23,351 bases of DNA from Baffinella frigidus (taxonomy: Eukaryota > Cryptophyceae > Cryptomonadales > Baffinellaceae). The stretch spans positions 703,588 to 726,938 of the forward strand of contig MU646382.1 in the NCBI GenBank assembly GCA_026770585.1, read 5' to 3'. The translations under genes and the position numbers were made by a program. Numbering within the stretch: the stretch's first letter is position 1; each line of letters starts with the position of its first letter. Positions 7,076 through 14,844 of this stretch are shown piece by piece. Below the pieces are notes generated by a model. The model did no database searches and was not told where the DNA came from. It saw only the letters and a program-made list of their open reading frames with translations.

Positions 7076-9700
7076 CGAGCGAGAGCGAGAGAGCGAGCGA
7101 GAGAGAGAGCGAGAGAGGGCGAGGAAGAGCGAGCGAGCAAGAGAGAGAGCGCGCGAGAGAGATAGAGAGAGAGCGAGAGCGAGAGAGATAGAGAGAAAAC
7201 GAGAGCGAGCGAGCGAGCGAGCGAGAGAGAAAAGGCCACTTGATTGGAACGGGCATGAACACACTGGCTCTGCCTGCGTAACACTCGCCTCGCCAAACAC
7301 TACATTCCGAGCAGGACATCTAGTAGACACGAGCAACTATTATACATGTATGACACACCCACATTTACTCAGGCTGGGTCCGACTCGTGGCCGAGGAGTT
7401 TGGGGTAAGGGGTTAGGGGTTTTCTGATGTATGGTTTTGGGATTAGGGTTTAGGGACGGAGTGCCTTGCTAGGACGGTGTCTCCACCCTGCCGTCTTGCC
7501 CTGCCCTGCGCGTGCAAGCCACATAACCCCTATACCCTACACCCTACACCCTACACCCTTCATCCTACTCCCTCCACCCTCCACCCTCCACCCTCCACCC
7601 TCCACCCTCCACCCTCCACCCTACACCCTACACCCTGCACCCCTACACCCAGGCCCCCTAACCCCTCGACCGCGTTCCGCGACCGAGGCAAGCTCTCAAA
7701 AAATTGAACCCCCCCCCCCCCCCATAGGTTGGGTTCCGGGGCCCGCTAGTAGCCATCGGCGTGGACAACGAAACCCTGCTCCGTCTCGACGCTCGAGACA
7801 AGGGCGCCCTCCCCCCGGAGGACCTCAACGCACACGGCCTCCACATGGGGACCCGCGCGGGCAAGAACCTGATTTTCGCCGGCGCGACGCACGCCGTCCT
7901 CGCGGAGTCCACGGGGGATTCTGCGGCTCGTGGTCGACGCGGCACAGCGTTCGTGGTCGACGCGGCACAGCGGCACAGCGGTTCGTGGTCGACGCGGCAC
8001 AGCGTGCTGGCCTCGGCGCTGGTCATCGCCCTCACAGGGCGCGGGCTTGTGCTGGACCCCCCCGAGCGGCTGGCGAAGGGCATGCACGGTGTTCTCACCA
8101 ACGGAGGTGCACGCCTCTTCCCGCAGGGTGTAGGGGTTGGGGTTCAGGGCTCAGGGTTTAGGGAGACGAATGGAGTCGAACCTGCCAAGCCCTACTCCCC
8201 GGGTATCCGAGGTCTAGGTAGGCCTCAGTCGGGTTGACTGGTCGGTTTCACGCCGAAATTTGACGGGTTTGGAACGGATTTGGCCGAAATTTGACGGATT
8301 TGGCCGAAATTTGACGGATTTGGAAATTTGACGGATTTTACTGGTCGGTTTCACGCCGAAATTTGACGGATTCCGAAATTTGACGGATTCCGAAATTTGA
8401 CGGATTTCGTGGTCCACGCAACAGGGAAATCGCCTCCCGGTCTCCTTATTTTGAGGAGACCAGATTAGCCCAGACAGAGGTAGGAGGGGTTGGGGCTCTT
8501 CCCGCACATCCTTCCCAGCCCTGCTCCCCAGCGTTCCGCGGTGGTGCCAAAAACGCTTTCTCCGCAGTCCTTTTACAGAAGGGCGTGTCGTTGGGCTATA
8601 TTGGGAGCATTTAAAACCTGAAGGACCAAAAGGATATGCTCTCAATAAACGGAGCGTTGCCTCCCAGACACTCATAGGCTAACGGCCTGAAAATGGGTAG
8701 TTAGGCATACGGCATTGCCTAGGACCTCGTACCGTAGGCCGAGGGATCCTAGGACCAAAAAGTCTCGGCCTACGGTAGGAGGTCCTAGGCAATACCGTAG
8801 GCCTAACTACCCCATTTTCAGGCCGTTACCCTATTAACACGGTGTCTCCTGATCCAAGACACGGTGTTTCCTGATCCATAAACGGCGCTTTCCACTCCAG
8901 AACAGCGCCCCCCCCTCAATAAACCGTACCGTATCCCCCATAAACGGCCTTGGGGGTTGTTCAGGCAAGGGGACTCTCTTCTTCACAGCCGAGGCCGTGC
9001 GCCAGGGGATCCCCTTCTTGGTCATGCAGGTCTTTTCCCGCGCCTCCGTTATGTCCGTCCACACGGTGGGCTACGAACCTTTCATCAAAAGTCAACTTGT
9101 CTGAAGACACTTAACTTTAAGGGGGGTTTCAACGCAAATTGGTCACGTAACACCCTGGAATCCAGGCCCCAAAAAACCCTCGAAACTCACCATGTGGTAG
9201 GGTTTGATTGCTCGAAATATAGGCGGCTACCCCCCACGGGCCCTTCCGTGGAAATACAGAGTAGGGAGCAATCGAACGAAACTCACCATGTGGTAGGGTT
9301 TGATTGCTCCAAATATAGGCGGCCACCCCGCCCTTTCGTGGAAATGCAGAGTTGGGCCCAATCGCACGACAGGATGCCCCGGTGCAAACCACGCCCGGAT
9401 TCGCCACCCTCACAGAACAAACCCCGCCCCGCTATTTCTTCTAACGGTCTTTTCACTAACGGTCTTTTCACTAACGGTCTTTTCACTAACGGTCTTTTCA
9501 CTAACGGTCTTTTCACTAACGGTCTTTTCACTCACGGCCCGCCGCCCGCGCAGGGCAGCGGGCGTCTGAGCGACAGCTTGGACGCCGTGTATCCCCAACG
9601 GTTCAACGCCGGGTTCGACCTGGAGGAGGCGTGCCGCGACGCGATCCGGGCGTGCGGCTTCGACGCGGAGCCGCGTGCGGACGAGGTCCGCAATCTCTAG
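4629..9700 (+). CDS. SLOG/LSDAT-like domain protein, seven exons
   Basis: Exons 4629-5080, 5262-5489, 5827-6004, 6836-6925, 7728-8127, 8989-9029 and 9554-9700 (stop TAG) join in phase into 511 residues. Start ATG 4629 (MPGATVSELLRQLDESF) is the first in-frame ATG of the codon-biased part; an upstream start is possible. Residues about 420-475 carry HGVLTNGGARLFPQ, then GIPFLVMQ, then GSGRLSDSL across the last junction. This order (strand, GG, helix, strand, GSGR-x-(S/A)-D) matches the SLOG/LSDAT domain of TRPM channels, a Rossmann-like fold that binds nucleotide ligands. No membrane segments are seen, so it would be a soluble protein. The N-terminal 280 residues are unrecognised; a G/A-rich linker and acidic EYDDDFE lie near residues 200-222. 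Exon 5 contains a tandem expansion. An in-frame TAG at 5494 would end a shorter gene, but the GC|GTTCTA donor at 5490 keeps phase. Gene structure is fairly sure; the family is tentative. Confidence 0.6.
5084..5258 (+). repeat. Telomere-like CCCTAAA array in SLOG-gene intron 1
   Basis: CCCTAAA units with CCCTACA and CCCCAAA variants fill the whole 181-base intron (5081-5261) between donor CTG|GTGGCT and acceptor CTAACCCAG. The array itself supplies the pyrimidine tract and CTAAC-like branch motifs. Confidence 0.92.
5493..5613. mobile_element. Inverted-repeat element at the 5' end of SLOG-gene intron 2
   Basis: Left arm CTAGCTCTGCCTCAGTTTTA and right arm TAAAACTCAGGCAGAGCTAG are perfect reverse complements; the arms continue inward through TTCTGGCTCGTCCT. 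The element begins three bases after the inferred exon end at 5489 (intron starts 5490). It and the next element make up most of the 337-base intron. Confidence 0.85.
5656..5795. mobile_element. TTATCCGG inverted-repeat element, family D copy 1
   Basis: Ends TTATCCGGGGAAACCTATTT and its reverse complement; the inner arm ATTACTACACA...TGTGTAGTAAT continues the palindrome. Flanked by GACT on both sides (5652-5655 and 5796-5799), a likely 4-base target duplication. Lies in SLOG-gene intron 2. Confidence 0.88.
6088..6234. repeat. Inverted repeat CTACCCACTTAG in SLOG-gene intron 3
   Basis: CTACCCACTTAG (6088-6099) pairs with CTAAGTGGGTAG (6223-6234). Weaker outer matches (TTCCGGCGTTCTGTAGCACC, and GTAGCACCCTACTG...GCCGGAA) suggest an element of about 200 bases. 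A related stretch (CGTTCCGTAGCGCACC) occurs near 17650. Confidence 0.6.
6448..6622. mobile_element. TTATCCGG inverted-repeat element, family D copy 2
   Basis: Same arms as copy 1. The right arm reaches GGCTTCCCC at about 6581, then an extra stretch of about 40 bases precedes a second GGTTTCCCCGGATAA end at 6622. Flanks are AACC (6444-6447) and AACC (6623-6626). Lies in SLOG-gene intron 3. Confidence 0.82.
6928..7232 (+). repeat. (GA)n-rich microsatellite after a 5' splice site
   Basis: About 300 bases of GAGAGA with GCGA, GTGA and GATA interruptions, starting a few bases after the donor GAG|GTCTGG at 6926. It is purine-only on the sense strand. It yields long but meaningless RERERE/SLSLSL frames on both strands. 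Confidence 0.95.
7389..7660 (+). repeat. G-rich then C-rich telomere-like arrays in SLOG-gene intron 4
   Basis: A short G-rich run (TTTGGGGTAAGGGG to TTTAGGG, 7398-7455) is followed by CCCTACA and CCCTCCA units (7528-7650). Then comes a 17-base C-run ending at ATAG|GTTGGG, the acceptor of exon 5. The G-rich part is one of few places where the G-strand is sense. Confidence 0.85.
7928..8005 (+). repeat. Tandem expansion inside SLOG-gene exon 5
   Basis: Three copies of TCGTGGTCGACGCGGCACAG start at 7928, 7951 and 7983, with an extra 9-base GGCACAGCG in copy 2. The added length is 55 bases, not a multiple of three. Upstream and downstream coding stretches share one frame only with the expansion present. 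Each unit contains GTGGTCGACGCGGCACAG, which begins GT and ends AG. Confidence 0.85.
8126..8162 (+). repeat. Short G-rich telomere-like run at a 5' splice site
   Basis: GGGTGTAGGGGTTGGGGTT...GGGTTTAGGG starts exactly at the donor of exon 5 (CAGG|GTGTAG). Here the G-rich strand is sense, against the general trend. Confidence 0.8.
8237..8406 (+). repeat. Tandem GAAATTTGACGGATT repeat
   Basis: Seven irregular copies of (CC)GAAATTTGACGGATTTGG, interrupted once by a second TTACTGGTCGGTTTCACG that also starts the array. Lies in SLOG-gene intron 5. Confidence 0.85.
8674..8836. mobile_element. Inverted-repeat element, family F copy 1
   Basis: Arms ATAGGCTAACGGCCTGAAAA and TTTTCAGGCCGTTACCCTAT; the inner part CTAGGACCTCGTACCGTAGG mirrors CCTACGGTAGGAGGTCCTAG. 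Lies in SLOG-gene intron 5. Nearly identical to 12514-12675 in the ADP-ribosyltransferase gene. Confidence 0.88.
9055..9165 (+). repeat. Dispersed repeat J copy 1
   Basis: CCACACGGTGGGCTACGAACC...GTCAACTTG...TTGGTCACGT also occurs in diverged form at 18295-18385. Its start inside SLOG-gene intron 6 supports ending exon 6 at 9029. Confidence 0.6.
9181..9363 (+). repeat. Two direct copies of a roughly 96-base unit
   Basis: Both copies begin CGAAACTCACCATGTGGTAG and run through ATATAGGCGGC...CCGTGGAAAT to GCAATCG. Each copy has partly complementary ends (TTTGATTGCTC and GAGCAATCGAA), so each may be an inverted-repeat element. Confidence 0.75.
9441..9530 (+). repeat. Six perfect 15-base tandem units before a 3' splice site
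   Basis: CTAACGGTCTTTTCA is repeated six times without change and ends 23 bases before the acceptor CGCGCAG|GGC at 9553. Each unit has a CTAAC branch-site-like motif followed by a pyrimidine tract. Confidence 0.95.
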
Positions 9701-10113
9701 CTCTTCCCCAGTTGATTTGGGCTCACCATCGACCCCCCCCCCCCGAAACTTCACGGGCAATTTTCATAGGGGGGTGTCAAAATTTACCTGTGAAATTGGG
9801 GGGAGGGGCGAATTTATGGGGATTTGGGCTCACCATCACCCCAAGTGGGACGGAGCTAGGCTTTTCATTTTAAGCTTTGTTGTCGGGCGACGCTGTGAAG
9901 CGCCTGATGCCGTGAAACGAGCGCGGTTGTTACTACCGCCATCTATTCTCCCACACCGAGACGTTGTTTGAGTAGGGGCGCCGAGGGAGGTCGAGAGCAG
10001 CGAGCGAGCCGCTGTCGAGCCAACTCGGCACATATAAGACAGTCAGGACCGGGATTCCGGTCCTGGCTTTTCATTTTAAAAGTGCATTTCCGTCAGGATT
10101 CAGGTTAAAGTTT
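9701..10113. other. Region downstream of the SLOG-like gene, no gene seen
   Basis: Direct repeat GATTTGGGCTCACCATC at 9714 and 9823, a 12-C run at 9732, and two CTTTTCATTTTAA stretches (about 9862 and 10067). Also a hairpin, AGGACCGGGATTCCGGTCCT, near 10047-10066. CATATAAG near 10031 resembles a TATA box, but there is no mapped start to support it. No convincing exon. Confidence 0.5.
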
Positions 10114-10988
10114 NNNNNNNNNNNNNNNNNNNNNNNNNNNNNNNNNNNNNNNNNNNNNNNNNNNNNNNNNNNNNNNNNNNNNNNNNNNNNNNNNNNNNNN
10201 NNNNNNNNNNNNNNNNNNNNNNNNNNNNNNNNNNNNNNNNNNNNNNNNNNNNNNNNNNNNNNNNNNNNNNNNNNNNNNNNNNNNNNNNNNNNNNNNNNNN
10301 NNNNNNNNNNNNNNNNNNNNNNNNNNNNNNNNNNNNNNNNNNNNNNNNNNNNNNNNNNNNNNNNNNNNNNNNNNNNNNNNNNNNNNNNNNNNNNNNNNNN
10401 NNNNNNNNNNNNNNNNNNNNNNNNNNNNNNNNNNNNNNNNNNNNNNNNNNNNNNNNNNNNNNNNNNNNNNNNNNNNNNNNNNNNNNNNNNNNNNNNNNNN
10501 NNNNNNNNNNNNNNNNNNNNNNNNNNNNNNNNNNNNNNNNNNNNNNNNNNNNNNNNNNNNNNNNNNNNNNNNNNNNNNNNNNNNNNNNNNNNNNNNNNNN
10601 NNNNNNNNNNNNNNNNNNNNNNNNNNNNNNNNNNNNNNNNNNNNNNNNNNNNNNNNNNNNNNNNNNNNNNNNNNNNNNNNNNNNNNNNNNNNNNNNNNNN
10701 NNNNNNNNNNNNNNNNNNNNNNNNNNNNNNNNNNNNNNNNNNNNNNNNNNNNNNNNNNNNNNNNNNNNNNNNNNNNNNNNNNNNNNNNNNNNNNNNNNNN
10801 NNNNNNNNNNNNNNNNNNNNNNNNNNNNNNNNNNNNNNNNNNNNNNNNNNNNNNNNNNNNNNNNNNNNNNNNNNNNNNNNNNNNNNNNNNNNNNNNNNNN
10901 NNNNNNNNNNNNNNNNNNNNNNNNNNNNNNNNNNNNNNNNNNNNNNNNNNNNNNNNNNNNNNNNNNNNNNNNNNNNNNNNNNNNNNNN
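10114..10988. other. Assembly gap (875 N)
   Basis: Unbroken run of N. The 5' end of the ADP-ribosyltransferase gene probably lies in or near it. Open frames reported across it are artefacts. Confidence 0.99.
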
Positions 10989-11241
10989 CCCCCCTCACAT
11001 CGTTTGATTCTGCCCGTTCGCATCTCCCTGCCCTTCAGCTGTCCGCGGTCGTGTTATCATCCATACGCGGCGCTTCTCTCTCCGCAAACGGCGATTTCCC
11101 CTCATAAACGGCTCCTGGAAGAGCGCCGTTTTCAGGGGAGGAGCTCCGGGGAGGCGCGATCGGACTCGACGACTTTCTCGCGACTTTTCCCTCCACGAAC
11201 GGCGCCCCCTCTCTCCATAAACGGCGGCCCCCTACCCACAG

Positions 11242-14200
11242 GGCTCCGAAGCGCGATCGGCCTGGATGACGACGCGCTCCTCGGGCACATGATGCTGGAC
11301 CCCGAAGCCGCCATGGAGCTCGAGTTCCTCCTCCACGGCTCGCGCGCTGACCTGGCCAACTTGCGGTATGTGTTGAACGGCGCGGCGTGCGCGCCGGGCG
11401 ACGTGCCCGAGCACGTCACGGCGGATATTCAGCGCGGGTGGTGCTGCCCTGCACCACACCCTCCAAACCCCACCCCCCGAATTCCAGAAACCCCAAAACC
11501 CGACCGTTCAAATAGTCTGCATCCGGCATCTGCATGCGCTATCTGATACGAGAGTGAGGATCCAGAGTTCTCACCCTCGCAGAGAACGTGAGCGAGCGAG
11601 AACTCTGAGCGAGAGAGAACGTGGACCACACGTGTTTCACCATCTACGGTGAGAGAGATCTCGGGGCGTGTAGGTACTGACGACCGCAGCCAGTCCAACT
11701 GGGCTACTGTCGCTTACCAAAAGGGGAGTTCTTGCACACACTGGATAAGGGTACATGTAGGAGCGGTTAGGAGGCGAAGTGGACACCACCACTTGCCACC
11801 TTCAGGTACCACGGTAAGAGAGATCTCGGGGCGAGAGAAGAAGCGTGGCTTTTCTGCAGAACACGTTCCGGTGTCCGCCTATGTTGGGAGCTCGAAGAAC
11901 CTCACGGACCTAAATGTAGGTACCACGGCGGGGCGCTGCGGGCGCACGAGTACGATGAAGGGCACGCCGGGATGCGGCTGGACGACTTTGTTAAGCACAA
12001 CACCGGGTATCCGGGCTTCCACCATTATCTGGGGAAACCTATTTTTCTTTCATTTGATGGCAACGTAAATTACTACACAAATGCTTTACTATTACTAATA
12101 AGAACGAATTATGTAGTAATTTTCGTTGCCATCAAATGAAAGAAAAATAGGTTTCCCCGGATAAACCATCCACCCCTGCCCTGGCCACTACTGGCACTGG
12201 GAGGTGGCTCAAATCGTGCTCTGAAACTCCTTTTGTCAAAAGGTGTTTTACTTTTTCTGTACTGAGAATGGGACTTTTAGCCTTAACTTGGTTTTGCAGA
12301 GAGATCTGATTTGACTGCTCTTGTCAAGGTAAACAAAAAAGTTTCAGAACACCATTTGAGCCACCGCACAGTGCTGGTGGCTGTCTTGCAGCGGCGTCCG
12401 CGGTCGTGAAGTAGCACACTCAACCTTCCCGCTCCCGTTAGAGAGGTCAACCCGGAACCTGTCTCACGCAACACTGCCTCCTTCACAAACGGAGCCCTCT
12501 CATCCACAACCTCATAGGCTAACGGCCTGAAAATGGGGTAGTTAGGCATACGGTATTGCCTAGGACCTCCTACCGTAGGCCGAGGGATCCTAGGACCAAA
12601 AAGTCTCGGCCTACGGTAGGAGGTCCTAGGCAATGCCGTAGGCTTAACTACCCCCTTTCCAGGCCGTTACCCTATCGAACCTGAGGACGGGCGCCACCCC
12701 ACAGCCCCAGCCAGGCACGAGGCTGATTCTCGCGTGTTGTCTGTCTGCGGGTGGAGTGGTGGTAATGTGAACATTATCACCAATATTGGTTCCGGTGCGC
12801 GCCTGCTTCGGCATCTCCTGCTTCTATTATGCGGTAGTTTTCATGTAACGCAACGCCAAAGCTCTGTCTCACTCCCCTGTCTCGGGAAAGGGTGGGAGGC
12901 GGAGTTACAATCCATCCGGAAAATGCTCGTACGAGCGGCCGACACGGGGTAAAGTATGTGGCACAGCGCGTAGCATGTGCGGCACTGACGCTGATTGTTT
13001 GACAATAAATTATTAATCTCTCTCTCGGACAGCGCGCTGGCACGGCTGAAGCGGAGCCACGTACTCGCGCTGCGGCTCTACACCTCCAGCTCATTCACGT
13101 GCTTCAACGAGCCGCTGCGGGGGGGGCAGTGCCCGCACCCCTTCCGCTTCTCAGTCTACGTGCTCGCCCAGGTGACTACCCACACGTTTCCCGAAGGAAA
13201 TGGCTCACTATCCATCCCTTGGTCGGATAGCGAGGGGGCAAACCGACGTTTTGAGACGCTTTGATGAATCATTTTGACGATTAAATTACGCAAACACGTC
13301 CCCGTCACGTCACCGTCAACTGAAGGACGCATCTACACGAAACGTCTTTAAAAAAGACGCAGAAACAATCGAGAAGATTCGATAAGGGGGTCAGCCGTCT
13401 ATCTCAAACGAGATCCGGCCCCCGGTGAAATGAGATACGTCGCGGTTGAATTGGATAGGGGTGCATTTCACCAACGTGATAAGATTCGTGATCTTTACCA
13501 CCTACGCGCCCTTTTTATATTGGTCCGACCCCCTTCCGCGTGACCTGGAGATAAAACCTTAAGATAAGTACGTAGGAAATGGCTCAAATGCCTCAGCTCC
13601 CATCGGGAGCTGAAGCCCCTTGAAGCCCAGAATCTCAAACGATTTATTTGCCCCCTCGCTATCCGAGCAAAGCTTTGTCACTCTTAACCCTGGAGATGAA
13701 TGACCCAAACGCATAGCGCGTAGCATGTGCGGCACTGACGCTGATTGTTTGACAATAAATTATTAATCTCTCTCTCGGACAGCGCGCTGGCACGGCTGAA
13801 GCGGAGCCACGTGCTCGCGCTGCGGCTCTACACCTCCAGCTCCTTCACGTGCTTCAACGAGCCGCTGCGGGGGGGGCAGTGCCCGCACCCCTTCCGCTTC
13901 TCAGTCTACGTGCTCGCCCAGGTGACCACCCACACGTTTCCCGAAGGAAATGGCTCACTATCCATCCTTTGTTGCTCTTAACCCTGGAGATAAGTGACCC
14001 AAACGTGTGTGAGCCTTAAGACGGACCCGGCTATGTACAGTGGGAATCGTCAAAAGTGAACCCTGAAGCTTACCCCCATCCGGGAACATGTTTAATTTAA
14101 AAGAAAACGGCCCATCAAACCGGGTTCTGGTCCTCATTGAATTTACTTAGCGCCCTGATTAACCTTCGTCCAACTCCTATGAACAAATAGGGATCCGTTT

Positions 14201-14378
14201 TCTTTCGAAGTAAACATGTCCCCGGATTAACCACAGGCGATAGTGATGCTGCGGGCGGTGGACGCGCTGCTGCACCCCGAAGAGTTCAACTCGCTCACGT
14301 GGCTTTGCCGCGGTAGAAACCCTCAACCCTCAACCCTCAGCCCTCAACCCTCAACCTCTCTTCTTCTTCTTTATTACC

Positions 14379-14438
<60 letters not shown>

Positions 14439-14483
14439 ACCATCAACCCTCAACCATCAACCATCAACCCTCAACCCTCTACC

Positions 14484-14543
<60 letters not shown>

Positions 14544-14805
14544 ACCATCAACCCTCAACTCCAAACCCTAAACCCTACACCCAACCCCCAAAACTCAAAA
14601 TCTAAACCCTACACCAGGACCATAAACCCTACACCCTGAACCAGGCATGAAAAACATGAAGGTGGACGCGGGGCAGATCAAGCGCCGCGGCGGAACCCAG
14701 GTTTCACTGGTCCAGCGTTTTAACACACACACACACACACTCTCTCTCTCTCTCTCCCTCTCTCCCTCTCTCCGTCTCTCTCTCTCTCTCGCTCGCGCGC
14801 GCGCG

Positions 14806-14844
<39 letters not shown>

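Noticed and set aside
6755-7427. Long Arg-Glu or Ser-Leu repeat frames on both strands
   Set aside because: They are translations of the (GA)n microsatellite, open in every frame because the repeat has no stops.
9441-9530. CRISPR-like array
   Set aside because: Units are contiguous with no spacers, lie in an intron, and the genome is eukaryotic.
10100-11023. Frames of about 300 residues on the minus strand
   Set aside because: They run through the N gap.
12734-12952. Plus-strand frame of 72 residues
   Set aside because: It lies in a transferase intron, has poor codon bias and resembles nothing.
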